From Candidatus Thermodiscus eudorianus (GTDB taxonomy: Archaea > Thermoproteota > Thermoprotei_A > Sulfolobales > Acidilobaceae): DNA of 64,000 nt. Positions 36,051 to 45,592 of this stretch are shown one piece after another. The translations under genes were made by a program, and so were the position numbers. The stretch is from assembly GCA_015521085.1 (NCBI GenBank), contig WAOW01000005.1, positions 62,001 to 126,000 on the forward strand, read 5' to 3'. The notes beneath the pieces were generated by a model that saw nothing but the letters and a program-made list of their open reading frames with translations, made no database searches and was not told where the DNA came from. The first letter of the stretch is position 1; every line of letters starts with the position of its first letter.

Positions 36051-37266
36051 CTATCCGCTCCCTCAGCAATCCCCGGAGTTCCTCCAGGTCAAGGTCGTTC
36101 GAGAGGACGCCTATTATCGCCTGGGGATCGGCTGCTAATTCAATTATCCTAGTCTTCCCGTATCTACCCCTGCTAATGGTCCGCGTCCTCAGGATACCCA
36201 GCATATCCAACTCTGCTATAATTCCTGAGACCCTCCTAAAAGTCACCTCCTCTAACTGAGCCTCAGCCACAAGCCGTCTATACCCGTCGTAGACATCGCC
36301 GGTTGTGGCCCTCCTCCTCCCGCCTAGGGTCGCTATAGCTGCGGCAGCTAGCACTAGTTTCCCATGGAGGGGCAGGGTTTTAACAACCTCTGCAACCCTA
36401 TCCTTCTCAATTTCCATCCGGGCGGTCATTACGTGTCTCTTCGTGACGATCTTATCTCCGCTCCTCTCGGCTATCTCTCCTGCAACCCTAAGTAGGTCTA
36501 GGGCTCTCCTCGCGTCTCCATGCTCTCTTGCGGCAAGCGCTGCGCATAGTGGGATGACATCGTCGTCGAGGACGCCTGGATAGAAGGCATCCCTGCTTCT
36601 ATCTCTCAGTATATCCTCTAGTTGCTCGGCATTGTACGGTGGGAAGACTATCTCTTCCTCTCCCAGGCTACTCTTGACCCGTGGGTCTAAATTATCGATG
36701 AGTGTCGTGCTATTAGTTATCCCGATTAACGAGACCCTGGACCGGGATAGGTCCTCGTTGATCCTAGTCAGTTTATAAAGGAGGTCGTCTCCGTGTCTCC
36801 TAACCAGGAAGTCGATCTCGTCGAGGACGACTATGTAGACGCCCGGCCTTCTATTAAGCCTGTTAACCACACGCCGATAAACCTCTCCCACCGAGAGCCC
36901 TGTAAAGGGCACCCTCAGGCCTATCCCCTCGGCTATGTCAGCGATCACTCTATAGGGAGTGTCGCGGTGCCTCACGTTAACATACACGGGGATGACCCGG
37001 CTATCAGCTCTAGCGGATTTCTCCACTAGCTTCCTCAACACGAGCCTGGTAACAGCGGTCTTACCGGTCCCAGTTAGCCCGTAAATGAACACGTTGTTGG
37101 GCTTCTCCCCTCGCAGGCTAGGGGCGAGGACCATCGCTAAACGCTTGATCTCCTCGTCTCTATGAGGGAGGACGTCGGGGACGTAATCGGGCAGTAGCTT
37201 TTCCCTGTTCCTAAAGATCCTCGACTTCACCGCGGCTTCGAAGATATCGTCTATAACTCTACTCAT
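36025..37266 (-). CDS. cdc6: Orc1/Cdc6 replication initiator
   Basis: An AAA+ ATPase that binds origin recognition boxes and helps load the MCM helicase. Walker A is GLTGTGKTAV, Walker B is VVLDEIDFL, and sensor 1 is in LIGITNSTT. A C-terminal winged-helix domain (about 310-400) binds DNA. ATG 37266 (MSRVIDDIFEAAV) was preferred to ATG 37290. The ORB-like boxes at 16.5-16.8 kb are its possible targets. Crenarchaea usually have two or three such proteins; which paralogue this is cannot be decided here. Confidence 0.94.
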   Translation of the reverse strand: MSRVIDDIFEAAVKSRIFRNREKLLPDYVPDVLPHRDEEIKRLAMVLAPSLRGEKPNNVFIYGLTGTGKTAVTRLVLRKLVEKSARADSRVIPVYVNVRHRDTPYRVIADIAEGIGLRVPFTGLSVGEVYRRVVNRLNRRPGVYIVVLDEIDFLVRRHGDDLLYKLTRINEDLSRSRVSLIGITNSTTLIDNLDPRVKSSLGEEEIVFPPYNAEQLEDILRDRSRDAFYPGVLDDDVIPLCAALAAREHGDARRALDLLRVAGEIAERSGDKIVTKRHVMTARMEIEKDRVAEVVKTLPLHGKLVLAAAAIATLGGRRRATTGDVYDGYRRLVAEAQLEEVTFRRVSGIIAELDMLGILRTRTISRGRYGKTRIIELAADPQAIIGVLSNDLDLEELRGLLRERIVGKGDSLR

Positions 37267-37429
37267 CCCCTGGACCCCACGGCTCCACATGATCCATAGG
37301 AAGTAATGCCTATAGAGGGTATAATGGGGGTTAACCCGGTATTATAGTCCAGCGGGTAGCATAGCGGTAATCCAGAGACTTTAAAACCCCGGGCCGATAG
37401 ATAGGTATTCACCGGACCCTAGAGGGGTT

Positions 37430-37506
37430 GGGCCGGTAGCTCAGCCTGGAAGAGCGCCCGGTTGGCATCCGGGAGGCCCCGGGTTCAAATCCCGGCCGGT
37501 CCACCA
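37430..37506 (+). tRNA. tRNA-Ala(GGC)
   Basis: A full cloverleaf: acceptor GGGCCGG pairing with CCGGTCC (one G-T pair), D-arm AGCTCAGCCTGGAAGAGC, anticodon stem CCCGG/CCGGG around TTGGCAT (anticodon GGC), T-arm GGGTTCAAATCCC, and encoded CCA. There is no intron. The canonical alanine identity pair G3-U70 is present. Confidence 0.95.
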
Positions 37507-37517
37507 TTCCCTCTTTC

Positions 37518-38324
37518 TCAGCCCAGGAGTGTATCCAGGATCAGCATCACGATGAATCCAGCAAAGAACGAGAGCGTAGCCTTATCCTCATGTCCACTCC
37601 TGTGGGTCTCGGGTAGTGCCTCGTGGCTGACAACATAGATCATTGCTCCTGCCCCGAACCCCATCATGTATGGGAGAAGTATTATCGAGTACTTGGAAAG
37701 TGCAGCCGCCGGGAGAGCTGTGAGGACCTCTGAGAAGCCGCTGAGCCATGCATAGAATATCCCCTTCCACGTGCTACCCGTCGATGCATAGACGGGGATA
37801 CTAACGGCCAACCCCTCTGGTATGTCTTGGATTGCAATGGCCAGCCCGATGGTTACACCGTTTACTCCAGAGTAGCTGCTTGCGGCTCCGATCGAGAGCC
37901 CTTCCGGCAGGTTGTGTATTATTATAGCGAAGGCTACGAGCCATGCGGCCTTAAGCTTCCTAATCCCGGCTGCGGGTCCCTCATATCCCTTAACGAAGTG
38001 CTCGTGTGGAACGACCATGTTTATAACATGGATTACTAGAGCCCCGAGGGCCAAGCCCAAGAGCGGAGCCGTGACGCCGTAGGACTCGATAGAGGGAAGC
38101 AGGAGGCTTGTAAAGCTCGCTACAAGCATAACCCCCGAGCTGAATCCCAGTCCGAGGTCGATCAACAGAGAGAACCTGCGAGGGTCCCTCAAGTCGCCCG
38201 CAAACAATACTCCTAGGCCCCCCAAGGTGGTTAGCGCCATGGCTACAGATGACATATAAAGCGACAATCTTAGAGGGTCGCCTCCGCTTGCCGCTATAAC
38301 CTGTTCTACCAGCGGACTAGCCAC
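37518..38324 (-). CDS. ZIP family metal transporter
   Basis: 268 residues with about eight transmembrane helices. The two signature helices are plain: AIIIHNLPEGLSIG (TM4) and AIAIQDIPEGLAVS (TM5), with the metal-binding His, Asn, Gln, Asp and Glu residues. A His-containing loop (VPHEHFVKG) lies before TM4. These proteins import zinc or other divalent metals down a gradient. The start at 38324 leaves one short outside N-terminus before TM1. It converges with the tRNA-Ala gene. Confidence 0.92.
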   Translation of the reverse strand: MASPLVEQVIAASGGDPLRLSLYMSSVAMALTTLGGLGVLFAGDLRDPRRFSLLIDLGLGFSSGVMLVASFTSLLLPSIESYGVTAPLLGLALGALVIHVINMVVPHEHFVKGYEGPAAGIRKLKAAWLVAFAIIIHNLPEGLSIGAASSYSGVNGVTIGLAIAIQDIPEGLAVSIPVYASTGSTWKGIFYAWLSGFSEVLTALPAAALSKYSIILLPYMMGFGAGAMIYVVSHEALPETHRSGHEDKATLSFFAGFIVMLILDTLLG

Positions 38325-38564
38325 GCCCTACCGACACCCCCTCAACAGTATCAAGCTAGAGACCTAACACTTCAACCGTCTTATCCAACAATCTATAGTC
38401 AAGCAAGCAAATAGCCCTAACGCTCTCCGTAATAGCTCTTCCCAAATAGTAAAAGGCGCATCGTGCCCCGCACAGGAGGGGACCCTCTAGGAATCGACGA
38501 AGCGCCCGTTAGGTACACGGTAACACCTATTTCCCCACTCAGAGAAATATCTAGAGAATACGGT

Positions 38565-38652
38565 GCGGGGGTGCCCGAGCCTGGCCAAAGGGGGCGGGCT
38601 TAAGACCCGTTGGCGTAGGCCTGCGTGGGTTCGAATCCCACCCCCCGCACCA
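38565..38652 (+). tRNA. tRNA-Leu(TAA)
   Basis: A class II tRNA with a long variable arm: acceptor GCGGGGG/CCCCCGC, D-arm, anticodon stem GCGGG/CCCGT around CTTAAGA (anticodon TAA), variable arm TGGCGTAGGCCTGC, T-arm with GGGTTCGAATCCC, and encoded CCA. There is no intron. The neighbouring gaps (38325-38564 and 38653-38860) show no clear gene. Confidence 0.94.
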
Positions 38653-38860
38653 TAGGAGTTCCTCTTCTCGTCCTGGCCCCATCGGGATCCTTGGATAGAT
38701 CCTATCCCAGGCCTAACATAGCCGGTTATTCCCTGCGGGCTTATGATGAGGCCCAGCAAGTATAGCGTATAGAATCAAGAATCAAGAGCCAAGACCGGTT
38801 TCCATCTCTCGGGGGACGTGTTATTTCGCAAAGCGCCGCCGAACGGCGTGAAATATAGGG

Positions 38861-39439
38861 TCAACATTTAACCTGGTACCTAGCTATCCACTCCCCCAGC
38901 TTCGAGAAGGCTTTGAAGCGGTGTGAAACCCTGTTCTTCTCCTCAGGGCTCATCTCTGCATAGGTTTTCTCGTAGCCGTCCGGAATAAAGATCGGGTCGA
39001 ACCCGAATCCATGGCTTCCACGGGCTTCCCAGGTTATAACGCCGCAGGCCTCCCCGGTAAATATCTTCTCTATGGGCGGGAGTATCAGGGTTGCTACTGT
39101 CTTAAAGCAGGCCCTCCGGTTACCCATCCCTTCTAAGAGCCTCAGTAGCCCCCAGTAGCCGATCTTCTTGTAGACGTAGCTACTATAGGGACCTGGGAAC
39201 CCGTTTAGTGCATCTACGAAGAGACCGGAGTCGTCGACAACTAGGGGGACCCTCATTAGCTTGTAGGCGTGTCTCGCGGCGTATATCGCGATCTCTTCCA
39301 GGCTATTCGTCTGTATCTCCAGCTTCTCCCTCACAGGTGCCTGTTCTAGCCTAACCCCGTAACTCTTCAGTATGTCGTTTGCCTCCTCAAGCTTGTGTCT
39401 ATTCCCAGTGACTAAGTATAGCTTACACGCCCCAGACAC
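38861..39439 (-). CDS. XTP/dITP diphosphatase (RdgB/HAM1 family)
   Basis: It removes inosine, xanthosine and other deaminated purine nucleoside triphosphates. Motifs: VTGNRHKLEEA (about 10-20; nucleotide binding), VVDDSGLFVDALNGFPGPYS (about 67-86), and the C-terminal SHRFKAF. 192 residues is normal. The start overlaps the bud32 gene by 17 nt, and together with kae1 and several ribosomal genes it forms a long minus-strand cluster. Confidence 0.94.
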   Translation of the reverse strand: MSGACKLYLVTGNRHKLEEANDILKSYGVRLEQAPVREKLEIQTNSLEEIAIYAARHAYKLMRVPLVVDDSGLFVDALNGFPGPYSSYVYKKIGYWGLLRLLEGMGNRRACFKTVATLILPPIEKIFTGEACGVITWEARGSHGFGFDPIFIPDGYEKTYAEMSPEEKNRVSHRFKAFSKLGEWIARYQVKC

Positions 39440-40118
39440 TCTTCCTCCTCTCCTCCACGTATCTGCCCCTCAAGCTAATCTCCCCGACTCTCTCCATGAC
39501 CGGATCAGCAAGGCTCCCCATGACCTCTCGATAGCCCTCTAGGAAGGCCGTATAGACGCTTTCAGCGATCCTAGCGTGCGTGGCCTCTACCGCCCTCCTG
39601 AAAAGATGTAAGTCTACCGCCCTATCCTCTACGGCCTTGGAGAACTCGGACAATCCATAGTCTATCAACACTAGTTCGTCTCCTCTAACAATGTAGTTTG
39701 AGGTAGTGGGATCCCCATGGACTATGCCCGCAAGGTGTAGCCTCGCAAGCACCCTACCAGCCCGCACACCAGCCCAGGCCGGATCGACCGCACCCGCCCA
39801 TAGAGCCTCCTTAAGCCTCGGCCCCTCTATATACTCCATCGCTATGAGGCCTATTGAAGGCAAGACCATGTAGAGACGTGGAGCCGATACCCCCGAGTCC
39901 AGGGCTACGGCTATAACCTTTGCCTCTCTAGCAGTCCTCACCCGCCTCAGCTTGTAGTCGAGCCTCGGATCCATGTAGGGTTTCTCGACTCTTATCTTGT
40001 AAACCGTCTTGAGGCCTGCGAGGGTCCCCCTACGTAACTCGGACTCGGCGCCTCTAGCCAGTAATACTGTGCTTCTGCGGACGTGGTCTAATACCCTCCT
40101 AGGGTCATAGGGTACCAA
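39423..40118 (-). CDS. bud32: KEOPS-associated kinase/ATPase Bud32
   Basis: A small atypical protein kinase (231 residues) that works in the KEOPS complex for t6A modification of tRNA. It has the kinase lysine in YKIRVEKPY, the catalytic loop HGDPTTSNYIV (about 138-148), the metal-binding D in LIDYGLSEFSK, and the basic C-terminus RGRYVEERRKS. It overlaps kae1 by 31 nt. In many euryarchaea the two are fused; here they are separate genes. Confidence 0.94.
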   Translation of the reverse strand: MVPYDPRRVLDHVRRSTVLLARGAESELRRGTLAGLKTVYKIRVEKPYMDPRLDYKLRRVRTAREAKVIAVALDSGVSAPRLYMVLPSIGLIAMEYIEGPRLKEALWAGAVDPAWAGVRAGRVLARLHLAGIVHGDPTTSNYIVRGDELVLIDYGLSEFSKAVEDRAVDLHLFRRAVEATHARIAESVYTAFLEGYREVMGSLADPVMERVGEISLRGRYVEERRKSVWGV

Positions 40119-41128
40119 GGCACATCCACCCTATCAAGCCTCCACCGCTGTCTTACTACCGCGTCGACCGGCCTGAGCGGCCTAATCCCTGACTTGTAGG
40201 CTAGAAGCCCTGTTAACGCTATCATGACGCCATTATCGCCCGCATAGCGTGGAGGGATCCGGCGGAACTTGACCTCGTGGAGGATGGTCATCTTACTGGC
40301 TTTCTCGTTTAGCAATGCACTAGCGGCTACACCGCCTGTTAGAACGAACTCGCCCTTACCGGTATGAGCCAGGCCCCGTTCGGCCACTTCAATGACGCTT
40401 GAATACGAGATCTCCCGTAGAGTATAGCATACATCGGCTTTGTCTAACCCCCTCTCAACGGCTCTTATGGCAGCGGTGAGAAGTCCAGAAAAAGACACGT
40501 CCTGTCCCTTCACAACGTATGGAAGATCCTCTATGAAGCCGCCTTTTTCTGCGCATACATCGACCGCGTGCCGTCCCTGGACCACGTATGGCGGGGCAAT
40601 GCCTATCTCCCGGGCAAAGGTGTCAAGGAGGTTTCCCAGCGCGATGTCGAGCGTTTCACCGAACACCCTGTATCTCCCATCAAGGTAGCTTACCACCATA
40701 GTGGTTCCTCCCGATACATAGAGGGCTAGGGGGTCCCTCAACCCGGTCAGGAAGCGTGCTATCTCGATATGAGCGACCCCGTGGTTGACCGGCACCAAGG
40801 GCTTCGAGTATTTAGAGGCGAGTGCTCTGGCCACGGTAGCTCCCACACGTAGAGCGGGCCCCATTCCGGGGCCCAGGGCTACGGCTATGGCATCGACGTC
40901 TCTCATTGTCACCCCAGCCTCTTCCAGAGCTGTTCTAACAGCTTCGCCGGCTACTGTAGAGAAGAACTGAGCTACCTCTCGGGGCAGGATGCCCCCCGAC
41001 TTGGGTTTATAGTTCCTCCGTACATCCGAGAGGATGTATGGGGGCTTGCTGGCTACAATACCTACGCCGAAGGTGTGGGCGGTTGATTCGATCCCTAGAA
41101 CTATAGCGTCGTCATCTCTTCCTTCCAA
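40088..41128 (-). CDS. kae1: KEOPS subunit Kae1 (tRNA t6A37 threonylcarbamoyltransferase)
   Basis: It transfers the threonylcarbamoyl group to A37 of ANN-decoding tRNAs. It has [16 protein letters not shown] (start of the ASKHA fold), iron-binding H-x3-H in [13 protein letters not shown], and [11 protein letters not shown] (nucleotide site). The frame is open to 41203, but that part lies over the ribosomal gene eS31. TTG 41128 gives 346 residues, a normal size, and overlaps eS31 by 17 nt. No better start exists between it and the first domain strand. Confidence 0.94.
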   Translation of the reverse strand: MEGRDDDAIVLGIESTAHTFGVGIVASKPPYILSDVRRNYKPKSGGILPREVAQFFSTVAGEAVRTALEEAGVTMRDVDAIAVALGPGMGPALRVGATVARALASKYSKPLVPVNHGVAHIEIARFLTGLRDPLALYVSGGTTMVVSYLDGRYRVFGETLDIALGNLLDTFAREIGIAPPYVVQGRHAVDVCAEKGGFIEDLPYVVKGQDVSFSGLLTAAIRAVERGLDKADVCYTLREISYSSVIEVAERGLAHTGKGEFVLTGGVAASALLNEKASKMTILHEVKFRRIPPRYAGDNGVMIALTGLLAYKSGIRPLRPVDAVVRQRWRLDRVDVPWYPMTLGGY

Positions 41129-41294
41129 CGAATTCCGTGTAGCCACAGTTGCCACAGTGCCACCTCTCCACAGGCTTGGTATGGTGTGCCATGAAGCTGC
41201 CACACCTGGGGCACTTCTTATTCTTCCTCTTTATGGTCCAGTTGTCATAGTCGACTTCATAGAGCTTCCATACCTGTACCTTCCTCTTGCCCAT
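41112..41294 (-). CDS. rps27ae: Small ribosomal subunit protein eS31 (S27ae)
   Basis: A 60-residue zinc-ribbon protein of the archaeal 30S subunit, homologous to the ribosomal part of eukaryotic ubiquitin-S27a. It has a basic N-terminus and four cysteines in CPRC and CGNC around KPVERWH. It sits between rps24e and kae1, a common archaeal order. Confidence 0.94.
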   Translation of the reverse strand: MGKRKVQVWKLYEVDYDNWTIKRKNKKCPRCGSFMAHHTKPVERWHCGNCGYTEFVGRKR

Positions 41295-41312
41295 CTACAT
41301 CACCTCGGCTGT

Positions 41313-41651
41313 TTACTCCTCCTCAAAGGGATTCACACCGCCATTCCGGTCTATAATGTATTGCGGCTCGAACTGGAGTGCTCGTTCAAGGGAGTCATAT
41401 ATGTGGACCTCGGCTTTCGACAAGCCAATGCCGTACTCGGATTCAATACTTCTAACGTAGACTCTCTGTATATCGACTCCCAGCTTCTCGGCGATCGACA
41501 ACCGTACGTTTATCCTCATGGGAGTCGACTGGTGTTCATGGTGTACCAGGAGTTTGAGCTCCCTCCTCTTGATTAGAGGATTGTATTTATCCTCAAGTAT
41601 CTCAGCCCACACCCCGTCGCCCAGGTCGATGCGCGTCAGTTGCCCACTCAT
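41313..41651 (-). CDS. rps24e: Small ribosomal subunit protein eS24
   Basis: 112 residues with the eS24 core: [20 protein letters not shown] (about 20-39), [19 protein letters not shown], and [13 protein letters not shown]. The acidic tail ends NPFEEE. ATG 41651 was chosen over ATG 41660, since the family starts close to the first strand. Directly upstream of eS31. Confidence 0.93.
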   Translation of the reverse strand: MSGQLTRIDLGDGVWAEILEDKYNPLIKRRELKLLVHHEHQSTPMRINVRLSIAEKLGVDIQRVYVRSIESEYGIGLSKAEVHIYDSLERALQFEPQYIIDRNGGVNPFEEE

Positions 41652-41721
41652 ATCCAACACCCAGGTTGTCGTTCCCCGGTTATGGAGGGGATAGACGGGT
41701 TAAAAGGATATATTCTCTCTA

Positions 41722-42231
41722 TTAGATGAGGCTCGGCTTTAGCTCCAGGAACCTAGCCTGGGCTTCGCGGCCGATGGGGAGTGTCACGTTTATTATGGTG
41801 GCGCCTATGCCGGGAACGCCATAGACTACTGTGCCCTCCTTTTGTAGACAGGCGAGGGCGGGCAACGCCAGCATATCCTCCTCTCCGTCCACATTGATTA
41901 CCCACTTGCCGGGATTCCTGGCTAGTCTACATATGGTTTGGATCGACTTTAAGGTGACGGTTCCCGGCGGATTCGATATACGGATTTGCGTATATCCCTC
42001 ATACATGACGTCACGTACTTCCACCATTCTCCTTGTCTTTCCATCGACTACAAGCACAACGTGTTTTTTCCGTGTCACAGCGCAGTAACGCGATACAACG
42101 TCTCCGATACAGTATAAGGGTTCGTGGGCATCCTCAAGCAGCTCGACCAGGTCCCCCCTATATACTAATCCCCTGGGCCTAGAGAAGTCTCGCCTCGCGT
42201 CAGCCGGCAGTATAAACGCGGGTTCGGGCAA
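41722..42231 (-). CDS. GTP-dependent dephospho-CoA kinase (DUF359)
   Basis: The last step of coenzyme A synthesis in archaea, phosphorylating dephospho-CoA with GTP. 169 residues with the DUF359 features: YRGDLVELLEDA, LYCIGDVVSRYC (about 40-51; aspartate near the active site), and NVDGEEDMLALPALACL (about 113-129), where the conserved G-E-E-D lies. It is the gene after spt4 with no gap, a frequent archaeal neighbour. Confidence 0.9.
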   Translation of the reverse strand: MPEPAFILPADARRDFSRPRGLVYRGDLVELLEDAHEPLYCIGDVVSRYCAVTRKKHVVLVVDGKTRRMVEVRDVMYEGYTQIRISNPPGTVTLKSIQTICRLARNPGKWVINVDGEEDMLALPALACLQKEGTVVYGVPGIGATIINVTLPIGREAQARFLELKPSLI

Positions 42232-42480
42232 TTATGCCTCCCTTCTCTTGACAACTCTCCCTGCAACCCTTATAGCGAAGATCCCAGGACTGTTTATATC
42301 TAGTTCTTTAGCTAGCTCGGAGGTTTCAGGGTTTATAATCACGATCATCCCCTCCCAGTTTGTCGTGAACTCGGTCGAGCCGCATACAGGACATACATTC
42401 GTCTCTCCCGTGACCAGCGCACCACATTTTTTGCAAGCCTTGAGTTTTGGCTTCTTGCTGGGAGCCCTACCCCTGGCCAC
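42232..42480 (-). CDS. spt4: Transcription elongation factor Spt4
   Basis: A zinc-binding partner of Spt5 that raises processivity of archaeal RNA polymerase. It has CKKCG and CPVCG (about 16-35) and a strand EGMIVIINPETSELAKEL. GTG 42480 was chosen because it overlaps the rpo7 stop codon by one base (TAGTG) with a G-rich SD just before it, a typical coupled start; ATG 42501 would add seven residues. Length is slightly above the usual 60-65 because of an N-terminal basic stretch. Confidence 0.9.
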   Translation of the reverse strand: MARGRAPSKKPKLKACKKCGALVTGETNVCPVCGSTEFTTNWEGMIVIINPETSELAKELDINSPGIFAIRVAGRVVKRREA

Positions 42481-43034
42481 TATGCTCCACCCTTTATCCA
42501 CTCTTCCTTCCCGAGATAGGGTTGTCTCATGGTTAGACCAATCCTGATACCGTATCCTCGCCTGTCCTTGCCTATCTGTGTTATACGTGCCCTAACTATG
42601 TCGTTGATCTCTACTATACGGTGGGACTGCACGCCCCTGAAAGCCCTTCTCTCGGGGAGGAACTCGACTGGTTCATCCATGATCTGATTCCTAAAGACGA
42701 ACCCGTCTAGGGGCCCGAGGTCGACGAATATGCCTATCTCCCTCGCCTCTCTAACAATGCCACGAACCACTTCCAGTAGAATAGGCTTAAAGACCAGCAT
42801 CCGATACCTAACGACATAGTACACTTGGGCGTCACCTGGCAGAGGCAGGAGAACGCCTTCGCTCACAACCCGCGCATCCAAGACGGCTATTATAATTCCC
42901 CCAAGCTCTTGATCCAGTTTACCTTCGAGCTGCTCTCTCAGATGCGCCAATGCCGCCTTGTCGACGTCCTCGTCTGGACTGGTAAGCAGTCCTATCCACT
43001 CTTCGGCTTCCACTTCAACGTACAAGCCGCCCAC
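42480..43034 (-). CDS. rpo7: RNA polymerase subunit Rpo7 (RpoE)
   Basis: The stalk subunit homologous to eukaryotic Rpb7. The N-terminal RNP-like domain has AHLREQLEGKLDQELGGII and the C-terminal S1 domain has IGIFVDLGPLDGFVFRNQIM. 184 residues is normal. Two starts are possible, GTG 43034 and TTG 43025; the second has the better-spaced G-rich SD. It is followed by spt4 and the dephospho-CoA kinase gene. Confidence 0.92.
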   Translation of the reverse strand: MGGLYVEVEAEEWIGLLTSPDEDVDKAALAHLREQLEGKLDQELGGIIIAVLDARVVSEGVLLPLPGDAQVYYVVRYRMLVFKPILLEVVRGIVREAREIGIFVDLGPLDGFVFRNQIMDEPVEFLPERRAFRGVQSHRIVEINDIVRARITQIGKDRRGYGIRIGLTMRQPYLGKEEWIKGGA

Positions 43035-43155
43035 CCATCAATTCCATGCGTATACCCGTCTAGCTCGTGTCTTGCATGATTCTTGGGCTGTAGGAAGTTG
43101 TATTTAAGGAGTTCTGAACAGAGGCGATAACTCTTGTCTAATACAGAGGAGCATT

Positions 43156-43566
43156 TTACGGGGGTAGCCATTCGACCTCCATTAGACCCTCGGTCTCTCT
43201 ATAATAGAGCGTTGGTATGCCATGGCTCCTAAGCCTCTTCCTCAAGCCCTTATCGTTAGTTGCGACTACTATCCTATAGCCCTTATTCTTTAATTCGACG
43301 GCTGTTAGTAGGATCTCGTCGTCAACGTCACCTGCGTCCATGGTTTCCAAGACTATATGTTGTAACTTGTTGCTTGCCAATATGTCTAGAGCCCTCCTAG
43401 CTAGCTTCCTAGTCTTTAGCGACGGAGAGGATTCGGCCAGGCGCTCCAACTCCCTTACAACAGAACCAGGCACACCTAGAATGTAGAGGGTTTCAAGCGC
43501 CTCTCCTATAAGGTATTGTGTAATTAGGCCCGAGGCGAGACCGATTAGGATGTTCGTATCTACCAT
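43156..43566 (-). CDS. PIN-domain protein next to aIF2gamma (UPF0129-like)
   Basis: 136 residues with a full PIN core: MVDTNILIGLA (first Asp), a glutamate in VVRELERLAE, DVDDEILLTAVEL (two acidic residues) and VVATNDKGLRKRL. This is the archaeal PIN family regularly encoded beside aIF2gamma and related to the rRNA-processing nucleases Fcf1/Utp24, so a role in pre-rRNA processing is more likely than a toxin role; no antitoxin gene is present. ATG 43566 begins just before the first motif and 5 nt after the aIF2gamma stop. Confidence 0.85.
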   Translation of the reverse strand: MVDTNILIGLASGLITQYLIGEALETLYILGVPGSVVRELERLAESSPSLKTRKLARRALDILASNKLQHIVLETMDAGDVDDEILLTAVELKNKGYRIVVATNDKGLRKRLRSHGIPTLYYRETEGLMEVEWLPP

Positions 43567-43571
43567 TACAA

Positions 43572-44819
43572 TTACTCTCTGGCGAATCCCCAGCCTATCA
43601 GCCTCCATCTCCCATGGATCCTCCTACTGAATGCTACCCTAGCTCCATCCCAGGCTACAACGGGCCTCCGAAGCTTTGCTTCAAAGTAGTCCTTCGTCAC
43701 GGATTGAAGCACACCCAACGTTATAGCTGTCCCCACGGTTATCATGAGCATCTCACCCTTCCTGAGGGGTTCGACTTTAACCTCCTCCTTCAGTCCAACG
43801 ACCCTGTCAAGGAGCCTGTACTCCACGCGTATGGTATCTAGAACCGGCGGAAGCTTCCCTGGCTTGCCGACCGCGTTGCCAACGAGGTTATCCGCTTTGG
43901 TTACTGAGGGATCGAGCTCCGTTCCAATAGCAACTAACCCTCCAGGTTTGGCCTCCTCGACACTCACTCTGCCGAACTTCAGGCTTGTTATAGTAGAGTA
44001 GAGCGGTTCATAGACCATTCTGCCGCCGGGTTTCCTAACTGGGATACCCGGCAGTATCTCGATCTCGTCGCCGACCTTGAAGACACCGTGCGTTATCCCT
44101 CCACCTATGACACCGCCGACCAGTTGTTCTGGAGGGGTTCCAGGCTTATTCACGTCGAAGCTCCTGGCTATGAACATCAGTGGCGGCTTATCGAGCTCCC
44201 TCTCTGGCGTCGGTATATACGTCTCTATCGCCGCTAGCACCGCGTCTATGTTAGCCCTCTTCAACGCACTCACAGGTATAATAGGAGCTCCCTCGGCTAT
44301 CGTGCCGTCTATAAAGCGTTTTATCTCGTTATAGCTCTCTCTCGCGCGCTCGGGGCTTACAACATCGACCTTATTCTGTACTATAATTATCTTGTCAACG
44401 CCTATGATTTCGAGAGCCACTAGATGCTCCCTAGTCTGTGGCTGCGGGCATGGCTCATTAGCCGCTACAACTAGTATAGCGCCGTCCATCAGGGCGGCTC
44501 CCGATAACATGGTAGCCATGAGTATCTCGTGGCCTGGAGCGTCTACATAGGACACCCGGCGCTTCAGCACGGGATTAGCGTTTGGATCGCACTCGCAGAC
44601 TGGCTCCGGAGAGTATTTATCCGGGAAACTACACCCACTGCACTCCCATATCTCGCCGTCGGCATATCCCAGTTTAATCGTCATACCCCTTCGAATCTCC
44701 TCGCTATGCCTCATGGTCCATATACCGGTAAGCGCTTGAACTAGCGTGGTCTTGCCGTGATCCACATGGCCGACTACTCCTATGTTTACCTCAGGCTGTC
44801 TCTCGTTCTCTGTGCTCAT
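43572..44819 (-). CDS. eif2g: Translation initiation factor aIF2 subunit gamma
   Basis: The GTPase subunit that brings initiator Met-tRNA to the small ribosomal subunit. G1 is [10 protein letters not shown]3 is DAPGHE, and G4 is QNKVDVV. Between G1 and G3 is the zinc knuckle with four cysteines ([18 protein letters not shown]). The two C-terminal beta-barrels are present; 415 residues is standard. Its cargo, the initiator tRNA, appears to be made from split genes in this same window (54.4-55.0 kb). Confidence 0.96.
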   Translation of the reverse strand: MSTENERQPEVNIGVVGHVDHGKTTLVQALTGIWTMRHSEEIRRGMTIKLGYADGEIWECSGCSFPDKYSPEPVCECDPNANPVLKRRVSYVDAPGHEILMATMLSGAALMDGAILVVAANEPCPQPQTREHLVALEIIGVDKIIIVQNKVDVVSPERARESYNEIKRFIDGTIAEGAPIIPVSALKRANIDAVLAAIETYIPTPERELDKPPLMFIARSFDVNKPGTPPEQLVGGVIGGGITHGVFKVGDEIEILPGIPVRKPGGRMVYEPLYSTITSLKFGRVSVEEAKPGGLVAIGTELDPSVTKADNLVGNAVGKPGKLPPVLDTIRVEYRLLDRVVGLKEEVKVEPLRKGEMLMITVGTAITLGVLQSVTKDYFEAKLRRPVVAWDGARVAFSRRIHGRWRLIGWGFARE

Positions 44820-44869
44820 AGCTTTTACCTCCCTTAGAGGGGTGTGATAGTATAGGAGGTATTAGGGGT

Positions 44870-45592
44870 TTAGCTGCTAGTCTCGTAATGTATGGCGACG
44901 TTTAACTGCGCCAGCACGGTCTTCCTCCTTTCTCCCCTCGGGTCCGGGATCATCCTGCCCCTGACGGTCTTCCTCCTCCTCTCCCCCTTCTCCCTGGGCT
45001 TAAAGCCTGGGGGCCCCGATAGTAGTATTTTCCTCTTGGCAGAGCCTGGGACTCCAGGATGCATGGGGAACCCGGTTGCGTCGCTTCCTCCCCTAATCTT
45101 TAGTCTTACACCAGGTAGGCCCACGATAGTGCCCTCGAAGATGTCGCCTATTTCGAGCCCGGCTAGTTTCTCGACTTGCTTCTGGGGGATGGCGATCTGC
45201 CATGCCTTAGCCCTGAAGGCCTCTGCATCGGCTTCCATGTTTCCTGCAAGCTCCCCCAGGAGCTCCAGATTGACGTGTACTTCGCCGTCGGGCACGTTAT
45301 CGTCTATTATAACCTTGAAGGTTTCGTTGACTCTTCCATCCTCGGTCTTGAATCTAAGCGTTAACACGCCTATCTCGTCTAGCTCAAGCTCCTTAGCTAG
45401 CTTGGAATTGAGCTTTGCAGGAGGGAGTACTAGCCTCTCCTTTCTAACCCTGCCCTTCTCCTTCTCCCTTCTCATCTCTGGTTTAAGTTCGAGTTGTTCG
45501 TCCTCTATACCCTTCACCTTAACCTTGAGTATCTTCCTCCCACCTTTCGGGTCCGAGATCACTACTCTAAGTGGGGGTGCCTCTTCAGCCAT
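44870..45592 (-). CDS. rps6e: Small ribosomal subunit protein eS6 with long N-terminal part
   Basis: The C-terminal half is a clear eS6: GLEIGDIFEGTIVGLPGVRL, GGSDATGFPMHPGVPG, KILLSGPPGFKPREKGERRR, and the end QLNVAIHY. The usual first strand (VVISDPKGGRK) is at the N-terminus, but about 100 residues are inserted between it and the core, with charged and beta-rich segments (LAKELELDEIGVLTLRFK). With 240 residues it is much longer than the roughly 125 of many archaeal eS6 proteins. It is upstream of eif2g in the same direction and diverges from the aIF5B gene. Confidence 0.92.
   Translation of the reverse strand: MAEEAPPLRVVISDPKGGRKILKVKVKGIEDEQLELKPEMRREKEKGRVRKERLVLPPAKLNSKLAKELELDEIGVLTLRFKTEDGRVNETFKVIIDDNVPDGEVHVNLELLGELAGNMEADAEAFRAKAWQIAIPQKQVEKLAGLEIGDIFEGTIVGLPGVRLKIRGGSDATGFPMHPGVPGSAKRKILLSGPPGFKPREKGERRRKTVRGRMIPDPRGERRKTVLAQLNVAIHYETSS

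Noticed and set aside
37333-37385. tRNA-like stretch with a D-arm resembling TAGTCCAGCGGGTAGCATA
   Set aside because: The D-arm looks real, but no consistent acceptor stem, anticodon loop or T-arm could be built nearby, even allowing an intron. It may be a tRNA remnant or another split half; evidence was too weak to list.
38487-38759. Minus-strand open frame over tRNA-Leu
   Set aside because: It covers a complete tRNA gene and has no family support.
43156-43566. PIN-domain gene as a VapC toxin
   Set aside because: No antitoxin gene beside it and fixed position next to aIF2gamma point to a housekeeping rRNA-processing role.
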